Assembly: GCA_045863555.1 (NCBI GenBank) | Contig: BTUU01000008.1 | Span: forward strand, 162,987 to 226,986 | Direction: 5' to 3' | From: JACRLV01 sp045863555 | Lineage (GTDB): Bacteria > Planctomycetota > Phycisphaerae > UBA1845 > Fen-1342 | Length of the DNA stretch: 64,000 nt | Shown here: positions 34,476 through 42,342 of the stretch, piece after piece | How the letters are laid out: each line of letters starts with the position of its first letter | Numbering within the stretch: the stretch's first letter is position 1 | Position numbers and translations under genes: made by a program | Notes under the pieces: generated by a model | The model's input: only the letters and a program-made list of their open reading frames with translations | Told to the model about the DNA's origin: nothing | Databases searched by the model: none

Positions 34476-36641
34476 TTAGACAACGGGCTCCTGCGGGGGT
34501 CCGTTGTCTTTTTCAGGGGGCGGTGCGTCCGGCCCGTCGCCGCCCCCGTTGTCGCGAATCAGCTGCCGCATTTTCTTCACCACGCGCCCGGGGAGCATGT
34601 CTTCCTTGGTTCGTGCTGTGACGTTCAGCGCCTTCGCGAGCTGGAATACCTGGTGCACGCTGAGCTGCTCGCGGCGCGCGAAGCGCTCCACTGACATCGC
34701 CTCGACCAGCATGTGCCGTTCGAGTCGATCGGCGAGTCCCCGCACGCGCTGCTTGAGCTTGCGTTGTTCCTCTTCATCGCGCGGCGCGCGCACCGGGCGC
34801 GGCGCCGGTAGCGTTGGCCGTTTCCGCTGATTCCCCAGCGCCTCGTCAACGGCAGCCGAGGGAACCCGGGGGCGGGATCGCGCGTAGAATTCCTCGGTCG
34901 ACACCGACTTCATCGGCCAGCGTTGGGCTGCCATCGCCTTCGCCTGAGGCAGCGTGAAGGGGTGCAATCCCTGTACGACCGTTGGTATCCCGCCGGTGTG
35001 CGTGAGCGACCGCTCCTCCGCATTGTGGATGTGCACCAGGCTAAGCCGCGGCGTGCCGTTGACGGCGGCGATCATCTCGGGCGTCAACCCGGGCACCATT
35101 TCTTCCCGCCAGCTGTCGGTCGTGGTCTCGCTGGACGACTCGCTGGTGCTGCGCGTACCGCCTTCGCCGGAAGAGGTTCCGCGTGAATAGCCTACCTCGC
35201 TCAGGCCGATCAGGCCGTACTCGTAGTTGCGCGCCAAAGTTTGACCGCGTTGCCAGGACGTGCCCGTTGTCGTCTGCGTCCCGGACGAACGCGCCGTAGA
35301 GCCTCCATGACGAACTTCTCGTTTTCGGCCCGACAGAAGTGTCAGCGACTCGATGATTCGCGAATTCGTCAGTGAGAGATACTGATTGAAGCTGCACAAA
35401 TCGGCGATCATCTTGTAGAGGTCGACGTCCCGCGTATGCAGCGATTCCGGCGATTGATGTGACAGGATGAACCCGACGCCGAGGGACCGCGAATCCTCCA
35501 GCACCTCGACGATGTTCTGCGCCGCGAGTCGCTGAAATTCGTCGATGGCGACGAACATCTGGCGCGTGCGTCCCTGCTTCATCCGTTCGCTGGCGGTTTC
35601 CATCAGCGCAAAGATCATCAGCTTGCCGATGACCTTCGCATCAATCGACTGCGAACGGGAGTTGAGGTGGACATACAGGACCTCGCCGCGGTCGTAGATC
35701 CGGTCCAGGTCCACGTGCTGCCCGTCCGGAGAGCGTCCATCGGTCACCAAGTGGAAGGAGTACTGAAGCGGCTGCAACGCGCTGAAGAGGCCGCGGGCGT
35801 CGGTGTTCCCGGATTTGCCCTGCGTTTGATCGCCGATCAGCCGGATCATCTCGGCCAACGTCTTCGGTCGCTCCTCGTAGAGTGTTTGCAGCAACTGCTT
35901 TCGCTGTTCTGACGTGAAGAAATCCGACCCGTACCCCTCGCGATAAATCAGCGACATCGCCTTGAGCAACGTCTCTCCGAGCTTCAACGGGTAGCGGATG
36001 GAGCGCAGGTTGTAGAGCGGGTCGAAACGCAGGCTCACGTAGTCCGGGTCGTTCGAGAAGAAATTCAACTGCTGCCCGCGGCGCGCTGCGATGAACTCCG
36101 CGAGCGCGCGGAGATAACGATCACCATTCTCCTTCAGATCCATGATGACCAGCGGCGGGGCGGGTTGAACTTCGCCACTGGAATCCACCCACTCGTCGCC
36201 AAGCTGCAGCAGGAGCTGCGCTAACGCGAACGTGGTCTTGAAACTGCCAGGCAGGCCCAGAATGTACGCGTGATTGGCGAAGACCTGACGCGCGGCGAAC
36301 AGCGGGTCGGGCGCACCGTCCGCGAGCCCGATGAACACTTCGTGCTGGTGCCGCCCGGCGGTCCGCTTCATCAATTCGTAGTAGCGCCACCAGTCCGAGA
36401 CTTCTTCGCCCGAGCCGAGCGACGAGACTCGGGCGCGCTTCAGAATGTCCCACCACGTGAGCGGCGGCAGCCCGTTCCAAACGTCCTCAAACGTCACGGG
36501 GCGCGGGGTGACCGGCGTCAGCACGGGACGAATAACCATGCCGCGCTCGGCAAGCCCGCGCAGCTTCGCGCCGGGCTGCCGCTCGACGAAGTCCTTCACG
36601 GTCGACGGGTCAAGCCGCTTGGTTTTCTTGCGCCAATTCAC
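34476..36641 (-). CDS. VirD4/TraG-like coupling ATPase (conjugation-type DNA pump)
   Basis: A 721-aa protein with Walker A GLPGSFKTT (129-137) and Walker B in FVAIDEF (about 363-369), plus the coupling-protein feature of an ATPase that scans for DNA substrates (VGFILSHQSPESL after Walker B). A Ser/Thr/Gly-rich low-complexity stretch follows near 470-530, then a helical C-terminal part. Such ATPases hand DNA to a type IV secretion channel, but no N-terminal membrane helices are seen, so it may be a soluble variant. GTG 36641 is preceded by GAGGAGG six bases upstream and overlaps the previous gene by 32 bp. Confidence 0.82.
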   Translation of the reverse strand: MNWRKKTKRLDPSTVKDFVERQPGAKLRGLAERGMVIRPVLTPVTPRPVTFEDVWNGLPPLTWWDILKRARVSSLGSGEEVSDWWRYYELMKRTAGRHQHEVFIGLADGAPDPLFAARQVFANHAYILGLPGSFKTTFALAQLLLQLGDEWVDSSGEVQPAPPLVIMDLKENGDRYLRALAEFIAARRGQQLNFFSNDPDYVSLRFDPLYNLRSIRYPLKLGETLLKAMSLIYREGYGSDFFTSEQRKQLLQTLYEERPKTLAEMIRLIGDQTQGKSGNTDARGLFSALQPLQYSFHLVTDGRSPDGQHVDLDRIYDRGEVLYVHLNSRSQSIDAKVIGKLMIFALMETASERMKQGRTRQMFVAIDEFQRLAAQNIVEVLEDSRSLGVGFILSHQSPESLHTRDVDLYKMIADLCSFNQYLSLTNSRIIESLTLLSGRKREVRHGGSTARSSGTQTTTGTSWQRGQTLARNYEYGLIGLSEVGYSRGTSSGEGGTRSTSESSSETTTDSWREEMVPGLTPEMIAAVNGTPRLSLVHIHNAEERSLTHTGGIPTVVQGLHPFTLPQAKAMAAQRWPMKSVSTEEFYARSRPRVPSAAVDEALGNQRKRPTLPAPRPVRAPRDEEEQRKLKQRVRGLADRLERHMLVEAMSVERFARREQLSVHQVFQLAKALNVTARTKEDMLPGRVVKKMRQLIRDNGGGDGPDAPPPEKDNGPPQEPVV

Positions 36642-37332
36642 GCAGCGCCTCCTCAAGACTCGCCAGTCCGGGAACCGTCTCGACGTGGATGTGGCTGAGT
36701 GATCGCAGCGGCTTCCCGTCGCCGTTGGCATCATCGACGGCCGCGTTCAACTCCGCGGCGCGATCCACGTTGTCCACGAGAATCGCGTGCGAGTAGAACT
36801 CGTGGCGCAGCCACGGCTCCAGCGCGGGCAGCTTGCGAACCTCGCTTACGTGCGATCGGGTCCGAGCGACGACATCGGCCACGCGGGTCGAATCACCCGG
36901 CGCGTACACGTGATAGATGCGTGTGGCTCGCGCGCCCCGCTCCAGGCAATGAAATCGCCCGGCCGGCGCCGGCTCACCCAGGAGCTCCACAAGCTCATTG
37001 TCGTTCAAGCGGATTCGTGTGCGCCCCCGTAGCAGGCAGAACGCGAGTACGGCCAGGTTCGCCGGTAGCGCTTCGGAACCCAGATTGTCGGCACGGCGGC
37101 GGCTGGCCCCCAAGGCGCCGGCTCCGGCGCGAGTCAAAACGTACGCGGCCCGGTTCCCGCCGAAGCCCTTCTGTGTCTCGATGAGCCCCTGTTCACGAAG
37201 CTGGTTCAGGGTCTTTTGCGGACTCGCCCCCTCAAAATAGAGCGCCGACACGATTTCCTGGAACGAGAGCCGGTAGCGGGCCAGATGTTCCAGCACGCAC
37301 CGCTGAGTCTGATTGAGGTTACCAGAGCTCAT
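36610..37332 (-). CDS. Winged-helix, replication-relaxation-like protein (second of a pair)
   Basis: A 240-aa protein with an N-terminal winged helix (QRCVLEHLARYRLSFQEI, then TLNQLREQGLIE) and a C-terminal alpha/beta part (EFYSHAILVDNVD). It resembles replication-relaxation family proteins of plasmids and ICEs. ATG 37332 has GAGG eight bases upstream and overlaps the previous gene by 14 bp; the much longer frame to 37875 runs over that gene and is a shadow. Lies between a related protein and the coupling ATPase, so it probably serves transfer or replication. Confidence 0.7.
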   Translation of the reverse strand: MSSGNLNQTQRCVLEHLARYRLSFQEIVSALYFEGASPQKTLNQLREQGLIETQKGFGGNRAAYVLTRAGAGALGASRRRADNLGSEALPANLAVLAFCLLRGRTRIRLNDNELVELLGEPAPAGRFHCLERGARATRIYHVYAPGDSTRVADVVARTRSHVSEVRKLPALEPWLRHEFYSHAILVDNVDRAAELNAAVDDANGDGKPLRSLSHIHVETVPGLASLEEALRELAQENQAA

Positions 37333-37966
37333 AGGAGAGTCCTCGCGTGGCGCAGAACTCGTGAAACTCGGCGAGCTTCGATGCGCTGTACTCGCCGCCA
37401 ACCTCGATGACACGGCGAACGCCGCCCGCGTCGACCATCGCGTCCGGCAGGCGCGTCTGGTCCCCGTACCCGAGCCGCCGCAGCCGGCTTTCGGAAATCC
37501 ACTCGGCAATCCCGTCGGGAGTTCGGCGCCGCCAAACCAAGTATAGCTCGCCGAGGAGCAGGTCGTGACTGATCTCACTGCGCCGCGGCCGCCGGCCGCC
37601 ATCACCGCCCAGCCAGGTGCCCGAGGCGGAGGTGGCAACGACGCAGGAGACGGGCGCGGCCGGCTGCGTCCAGCGCTGGACAAGCGCCCGCGCCAGGCCC
37701 ACGAAGTCGGGGACGGCGTTCCCCGGTTCCCATTCGGCGAGTGGACATACGGGGATTTCGACGGGACGCGCCGGCATGTGGAACAGTTCGACGAACCCAC
37801 GATCCTGAAGCACGCGGAGGCGTCGAGTGGCCGCCCGGCCCGCGTCGGCTGCGGCAGCGAACCAATGCGCCGCAATCTGGTTCACGGAGAGCACGCGTAC
37901 GTCCCGAGTCAGCACGACCAGGAGGTCGCGGTCGCGGGGCGTCAGGTTCGACCGTTGCAGCACCAT
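37319..37966 (-). CDS. Replication-relaxation-type winged-helix protein
   Basis: A 215-aa protein. The N-terminal winged helix is clear (LTPRDRDLLVVLTRDVRVLS, then TRRLRVLQDRGFVELF). The C-terminal half has a nuclease-like strand pattern with D in LPDAMVDAGG and E in RVIEVGGEYSASKL, which fits the replication-relaxation (Replic_Relax) family. Members are thought to act in rolling-circle or conjugative DNA processing, without a proven mechanism. It is the first gene of a three-gene unit ending in the coupling ATPase. Confidence 0.78.
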   Translation of the reverse strand: MVLQRSNLTPRDRDLLVVLTRDVRVLSVNQIAAHWFAAAADAGRAATRRLRVLQDRGFVELFHMPARPVEIPVCPLAEWEPGNAVPDFVGLARALVQRWTQPAAPVSCVVATSASGTWLGGDGGRRPRRSEISHDLLLGELYLVWRRRTPDGIAEWISESRLRRLGYGDQTRLPDAMVDAGGVRRVIEVGGEYSASKLAEFHEFCATRGLSYELW

Positions 37967-38171
37967 CTGCGGAACATTGCTCCGGCATCTTGGACGTTCA
38001 AAACGTCGGTTCGCTTCGGATGCGTAACTCTACGGAGAACAGAGGCTTGCGTCATCAGGCGGGGTCGTTTCGGAGGCTGAATCGGTGACCGACCAAACGA
38101 CCTTGAAAACGTCCGCTTTTCGAAGATGTGGAAAGGGCCCACCCGGCAGGACCGCCGGATGGACCGAACTG

Positions 38172-38477
38172 CTAATAGTCCTCGGGCAGGAGAATGGTCG
38201 TCGCCGAGCGGTCTGCTTCGGTGATAATCCAGAACTTGGTGCCCGTCCGGTCATGGTAGACCGAGAACAGCCGGAGCGCGTTCTTCAGCGAGAACTCGTT
38301 CTCGTTGGCGTCGTCGCTTCCGCAATCGCCCCAGTCGCCGTGTGCGTGTCGCATCAACGCCGCGTGAACGTCCTCCGCGTCCAGCGTGTCGCGGGCGTTC
38401 GGCGTGATGACCATTCGGCCGAGCGGGAACTTCTGGGCGAGGGGATTGCCTGGGGAGGGTTTTTCGAAGGTGGTCAT
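38172..38477 (-). CDS. Small plasmid-type protein
   Basis: A 101-aa protein with the segments FPLGRMVITPNARDTL, then RHAHGDWGDCG, LKNALRLFSVYHDRTGTKFW and ITEADRSATTILLPEDY. This pattern is one I have seen in conserved small proteins of plasmids and ICEs, with unknown function. It overlaps the upstream gene by four bases (ATGA) and is the last gene of a three-gene unit. The well-ordered strand pattern suggests a small beta-rich fold that folds on its own. Confidence 0.75.
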   Translation of the reverse strand: MTTFEKPSPGNPLAQKFPLGRMVITPNARDTLDAEDVHAALMRHAHGDWGDCGSDDANENEFSLKNALRLFSVYHDRTGTKFWIITEADRSATTILLPEDY

Positions 38478-38725
38478 ACGCTTCTGCCCTCCTCACGCAC
38501 AACAACAATGTGGAAGCCGGATTGCTCCAGCTCATTGACCCGGTGCAGCCAGTTCCTGAGGCACTGCAAGTCCTCGAAGACATGGCCCTTACGACCCTGC
38601 GGCGGCAACGCCTCGTAGTCGGTCCGCTCGTCGCTCCACAGGTAGGTGACGACGCGATCCAGGGCAAGTTTTTCACGAAGGCCCGCGCGCTGCGGGCCAG
38701 GGTTGGTCTGGTTTGTATCGCTCAT
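38474..38725 (-). CDS. Small hypothetical protein, middle gene of coupled trio
   Basis: An 83-aa protein, unrecognised. A helical segment (FEDLQCLRNWLHRVNELEQS) is followed by a strand (GFHIVVVREEG). ATG 38725 overlaps the upstream stop (ATGA) and GGAG lies close upstream. The downstream gene also overlaps it by four bases, so all three products are made in fixed proportion. Confidence 0.65.
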   Translation of the reverse strand: MSDTNQTNPGPQRAGLREKLALDRVVTYLWSDERTDYEALPPQGRKGHVFEDLQCLRNWLHRVNELEQSGFHIVVVREEGRSV

Positions 38726-38964
38726 AAGCTCCAGCCCTCCCCGCGAACGCATATCCTGCCGACGGGGTCCGGTTCCGGTGCCTGAAACATCAGCCAGGCG
38801 TTCAGCAGGTTCATGGTCTGTGCGTGGAACGGCGGGGCATTACGACCGCCCGGACGCATGCACCAATCAGGGTTGAGTTGATGAAGGCACGCGGCTGCGT
38901 ATTCCACCGCCTCGCGAAATGTCTGCGGAGGTCCGCTCCGCTCAAGCACTTCCTGGTATCTCAT
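38722..38964 (-). CDS. Small hypothetical protein, first gene of coupled trio
   Basis: An 80-aa protein, unrecognised, mainly helical (FREAVEYAAACLHQLNPDW, then TMNLLNAWLMFQ). GGAG lies seven bases before the ATG. It opens the three-gene unit with the 83-aa and 101-aa proteins. Its upstream side is the strongly folded 426-bp gap, which may hold its promoter. Confidence 0.65.
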   Translation of the reverse strand: MRYQEVLERSGPPQTFREAVEYAAACLHQLNPDWCMRPGGRNAPPFHAQTMNLLNAWLMFQAPEPDPVGRICVRGEGWSL

Positions 38965-39390
38965 AACGATTCTCCAAAATAGCCGGCGCGCTCCCGACGC
39001 CGACCGCGTTTCCCCCAGGGAACCAGCCGGAGGCTGCTTTCCGGGAGCCGGGGGTTTTGTTCACTCACCCGTTCCCGTGAACAAAACCCCCGGTTACCGG
39101 AAAGAAACGATACGACCGGGCTCCAGCCCGGTTCCGCTTGGTGCGGCGGGTGGTGCGGCGCCGGGCGCGGTGCGCGTGCAAGGACCGTGACCGCGCAGCG
39201 GCCGGCTTGCCGGCGGCCGCAGGCCGGCACTGTCCTTGCAGCACCGCAACCAGAGACGCGTCGCCCGGCGCGATTCAAAGGGGCGGCGAAGCCGCTCGGC
39301 AATCCCTCCACGGGGCGAGCGGGAATGGGTCAGATGAATGCGGGACCCAGAAACCTTCAGACAGGCATCACGAATCGCAGTTCGCTGCGA
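38965..39390. other. Strongly folded non-coding region, possible oriT
   Basis: No supported gene. Three consecutive inverted repeats stand out. The first pairs 39037-39044 with 39097-39104 and, inside it, 39048-39064 with 39077-39093, a perfect 17-bp stem with a 12-nt loop. The second is CCGGGC-TCCA-GCCCGG at 39116-39131. The third pairs 39177-39185 with 39232-39240 around a GC-rich inner hairpin. Neighbours are small plasmid-type genes and a coupling ATPase, so an origin of transfer or a structured RNA is plausible. Confidence 0.5.
39037..39104. repeat. Long perfect inverted repeat
   Basis: Outer arms CTTTCCGG/CCGGAAAG (8 bp), a 3x3 internal loop, then 17-bp arms beginning CCGGGGGTTTTG with a 12-nt loop. 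No T-tract follows on either strand, so it does not look like a simple terminator. Confidence 0.85.
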
Positions 39391-39651
39391 TTAGACATCC
39401 GGATTCAGGGGTTGCAGGGCCGGCGCGCGTTGCGCGTGAATCCACGCGAACGCGTCACCGAGCGCCCGGCCGAGGACAAGCAGGTCGTCCACGCCGAAGC
39501 CCGAGGACTCCTTCCAGGCGTCGTTTTCCTTGTAGAGCCGCGCCGCGGTGACGTTGAACATGTGTCCATTTGCGGTGGCGTTACGCCAGATCACGACTTT
39601 GACTGCACCGAACCGGATCTCGTGGACCGGCCGGCGATTGGATTCATTCAT
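39391..39651 (-). CDS. Small plasmid-type protein
   Basis: An 86-aa protein: RRPVHEIRFGAVKVVIWRN, then GHMFNVTAARLYKENDAW, GFGVDDLLVLGRALGDAFAW. The beta-rich first half and helical end form a pattern that recurs on plasmids and ICEs in many bacteria; function unknown, possibly nucleic-acid binding. ATG 39651 (MNESNRR) is supported by GGAGG six bases upstream; the frame extends to 39690. The next gene in the same direction is beyond the folded gap. Confidence 0.78.
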   Translation of the reverse strand: MNESNRRPVHEIRFGAVKVVIWRNATANGHMFNVTAARLYKENDAWKESSGFGVDDLLVLGRALGDAFAWIHAQRAPALQPLNPDV

Positions 39652-39876
39652 GAGAACCTCCACTTCTATTGACGAGTCTTTCGCATTCATCTGATAGAAG
39701 CGTTATGGCGGGAGTGACGAACGGTGTTGCACGGAGTTTGGGACAGGTCCGGCCCGCGGACGTTGCGCGGCGGTCCCCCGGCCCGCCGGGAACTGGCACC
39801 GGTGGGTTCCGCGTCCTTGTGCCGCGCGCAGCGCTTTCCATAATGAAGCCGGGCGCTTACTCGAATTCGCGACGCA

Positions 39877-40344
39877 TCATCTCTTTTCGAGCTGTTCGCG
39901 AACGCGCCATTCGTGGATGTTGCCGAACAGGCCCCCCAGCCCAAAGCCCGCCACGGCCCCGGCGATGAACCAGCCCTGCAGCGCCGCCGCCGATGGAGCA
40001 GAGCCGAGCCAGCGATAACCCAGCGCGCCGGCGGCCGCACCGGCGCAAACCAGGAAGTTCACAACAAAGCGGATTCCGATCATGGCGGCGACGTCGCGGT
40101 AGGTCGCAAGCCCGTCGCGCAGCACCGCCATCGTCCAGCTCATGCGACCGAATGCCGCGAGCAGCCACAAGCCTCCGGCAACGACCGTGAAGGCGTAGGC
40201 CCAGTCGGTCTGGTTGCCGTCGTGAGCGCCAACGACAACCGCGTGCCCGAAATAGAGAAGTGACGCGAGGACAGCAGCGCTCAAGAACCAGAGCGCGGCC
40301 AGTGAGAGCAGTTTCCAGGCACGGGTGAGGTAGTCCAGGAACAA
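39877..40344 (-). CDS. Predicted polytopic membrane protein, unknown
   Basis: A 155-aa protein with about four membrane helices: near 10-32, 48-66, 90-110 and 120-140 (GWFIAGAVAGFGLGGLFG). No family recognised. The start is TTG 40344, supported by GGAGG six bases upstream. It follows the ParA and partner genes on the same strand after a 77-bp gap and may belong to their transcription unit. Confidence 0.65.
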   Translation of the reverse strand: MFLDYLTRAWKLLSLAALWFLSAAVLASLLYFGHAVVVGAHDGNQTDWAYAFTVVAGGLWLLAAFGRMSWTMAVLRDGLATYRDVAAMIGIRFVVNFLVCAGAAAGALGYRWLGSAPSAAALQGWFIAGAVAGFGLGGLFGNIHEWRVREQLEKR

Positions 40345-40421
40345 GCAAGGCCTCCCACGCCTCGCACGCGAGACGCTGGCCGAGAATCGTACCGTGTTCC
40401 GCAGTTACACAGCAGCGAATC

Positions 40422-40865
40422 TCACCGCAGCGTCGAATTCGCGCGGACGCCTGCGGCGATGCACTCCGCCAATTGCGCTTCAAAGGCATCGCGCTGCGTC
40501 GCCGTGCCGGCCGCATTCCCGGGCATTCGTCGCGGTCCGGTGCGGAGCGTTTCCAGCTCGATCGACCGCAAATGTGGGGCGAGCGCCCGGAGGACGGCGC
40601 GGAGCGCATGGCTGGCCGAAAGGCGCGTACTGCTCGCGCGACGGAGTGCCTGAATCAGTTGTTCAAATATCGCATCCGTTTCGCTGCACAGCGCCAGCTC
40701 GCGTTTCACAATGCGAACCGTCGGAGGGGTCGAGGTGCTGGCAGCGTCTGCCGGAGCGACCGCGGAGCGGTCTGGTGCGGGCGCAACGGCCCGGGCTGCC
40801 GCTTCGGGGTCGAGCAATCGCACGACGGAACTCGATGGCGGGAGTTGTCGCAGATTCTTCGCCAC
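40422..40865 (-). CDS. Probable partner of ParA (small partition-type protein)
   Basis: A 147-aa protein. Residues 1-55 are low-complexity (Ala/Pro/Ser/Thr). Residues about 56-110 are helical with the pattern AIFEQLIQALRRASSTRLSA, resembling a short DNA-binding HTH or ribbon-helix-helix tail seen in ParB/CopG-type partition partners. The start is GTG 40865, three bases after the ParA stop, with GGAG eight bases upstream, so the two are coupled. The role is inferred from position rather than from a clear domain. Confidence 0.6.
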   Translation of the reverse strand: MAKNLRQLPPSSSVVRLLDPEAAARAVAPAPDRSAVAPADAASTSTPPTVRIVKRELALCSETDAIFEQLIQALRRASSTRLSASHALRAVLRALAPHLRSIELETLRTGPRRMPGNAAGTATQRDAFEAQLAECIAAGVRANSTLR

Positions 40866-40868
40866 GGC

Positions 40869-41777
40869 TCAGGCTCCGAGAATGGGGGACGGCGCGGCTG
40901 TGACGACGGGCACCTCAGGCGGATGCGGCGTGGAGACGGCCGACTCCCCAAACGGCGGCAGCGTGCCCTCCAGGAAGCGGGTGCGCTGACGCACCCGGTG
41001 CTCGATCTCGGCTGCAAGCCGCAGGTACTGCTGCGCAATCTTGATTTCTGCGAACCGGGGGAGCTGGAAGAGCGTCTTTCCGCGCCCCGACAGTTCGGCC
41101 AGCAACACCGCCTGCGAAATCGAAGTCTCAAAACGCCGGCCGGGCAGCGATGCGGAAACAACCTGCTCCAACTGTGTGCGCAGCCGAGTCGCGCGGCTAT
41201 CCACGTTGGTGAAGACGACCCCGAGCACCTCCAGGCGCGGATTGCGGTGCCGGCGTACATCGGCCACGTCCTTGAACGCCTCGGTCAGTCCGCCCAGCGA
41301 AAGCGGATGCGGAAACGCGGAGAGCAGGATCCAGTCGGCCGCCGCGTACGCGGCCACGGTCGTTGTCGCGGCCGCAAATGGCGCCGTGTCGAGGAATACG
41401 AAGTCGAAGTGCCGCCGCGCATCGGCAATCGGGCGGTCGAGCAGTCGCGTGCGGTCGGTGAATTTCGAGAGCAGCGCGTCGAGTTCAGACAGCTGCGGCC
41501 GGGATGCGATGAGTTGCACGCCGGACGGCATGCGTTCGAAGATCGCGAGTCCGGCGATGGTCTCGTCCGTAGTCAGAAGTTCAAGCGTGCCGGCGAAGCT
41601 GTTCTCCGGCACCCCCAGGTGGCGCGTGGCCCCGGCAGCTGGGTCAAGGTCGATCACCAGGCAGCGATATCCGCCCTGGCCCAGGGCCGCAGCGATGTTG
41701 ACGCTGTTGGTCGTCTTGCCGACGCCGCCTTTCTGGTTGCCCACCGCGATCACGATTCCGAGTGCTGCATCTGCCAT
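40869..41777 (-). CDS. parA: ParA/Soj-family partition ATPase
   Basis: A 302-aa protein with the deviant Walker A KGGVGKTT (16-23), followed by VIDLDPAAGATRHLG and FVFLDTAPFA, the ParA/MinD signature. ParA ATPases segregate plasmids and chromosomes by ATP-driven movement on the nucleoid. ATG 41777 (MADAALG) is preceded by a GGGGGA; the longer frame to 42350 crosses the gene-free interval and is not supported. A small partner gene follows directly. Divergent from the putative replication gene, so 41778-42342 probably holds an origin or parS-like sites. Confidence 0.92.
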   Translation of the reverse strand: MADAALGIVIAVGNQKGGVGKTTNSVNIAAALGQGGYRCLVIDLDPAAGATRHLGVPENSFAGTLELLTTDETIAGLAIFERMPSGVQLIASRPQLSELDALLSKFTDRTRLLDRPIADARRHFDFVFLDTAPFAAATTTVAAYAAADWILLSAFPHPLSLGGLTEAFKDVADVRRHRNPRLEVLGVVFTNVDSRATRLRTQLEQVVSASLPGRRFETSISQAVLLAELSGRGKTLFQLPRFAEIKIAQQYLRLAAEIEHRVRQRTRFLEGTLPPFGESAVSTPHPPEVPVVTAAPSPILGA

Positions 41778-42342
41778 TGAGTCCCCCTTCGTTTTGTTTC
41801 GTAGTTTGCGTTTCTCGGCGGTGCGAATGCACCGGCCGGCAGGCCAGCACGCGCGGCCGCCAGCCGGCATGCGCCCTTGCTGACGGATAGCACGGTTCCG
41901 AACCGGCCGACAAGAGGAGAGTTTTGGGTTCGCGTGAGCGCGCGGTGGGGATGCGATATCACCGTCCCCGCGGGCCGCCAGGCGGGCGCGCCGGTGGGCC
42001 GGCTTCCGGCAAAAAACAGCTTGCGCGGCTCGCAAGTGTGCGGTATGTCTCAGATCACGAGACGCCCGGCGAACCGGGAAGTTCGTCCGTGGCATCTCGT
42101 TTGAGTGGTGAACAAGTATTGAAAGTGCGAGCGTTCCGCATCGACGTGGTGGTTGATGCGGAACACGGAACAAGACAGCCAATCGCAAGCCGCCGTGTTG
42201 AACCGGGTACGTCCAACCTAGCGCGTCTGCGCCTGTACTGTCAATCCTGCATTTCGCCTGCGGCCCGCGGGCGCCGCTGCGCCGCCTTTCCGGACAACGT
42301 GGACGTCCGCCGGAGTGTCCACCGAACAGGGTTTGAATCGAC
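41778..42342. other. Gene-free interval between parA and the replication gene, possible origin/parS
   Basis: About 565 bases without a supported gene. A 10-bp inverted repeat GTTCCGCATC/GATGCGGAAC lies at 42133-42164 with a 12-nt spacer. A GC-rich segment (41965-42005) is distantly similar to the inner part of the structured elements at 27.9 and 43.8 kb. A small GGTGC-GAAT-GCACC hairpin lies near 41820. No long AT-rich tract stands out. Confidence 0.5.
42133..42164. repeat. 10-bp inverted repeat upstream of the replication gene
   Basis: GTTCCGCATC at 42133-42142 and GATGCGGAAC at 42155-42164, perfectly complementary, separated by 12 bases. Located in the divergent interval; could be a centromere-like or operator site. 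Confidence 0.6.

Noticed and set aside
38961..39311. Reverse 116-aa open frame over the hairpin region
   Set aside because: It runs through three perfect inverted repeats, is Arg/Pro-rich and has no ribosome binding site; a non-coding structured region explains it better.
41965..42005. Third copy of the structured element
   Set aside because: Only the inner CCCCGCG...GGC pattern is similar; the outer stem has about five pairs and the flanks are absent. Kept as a remark only.
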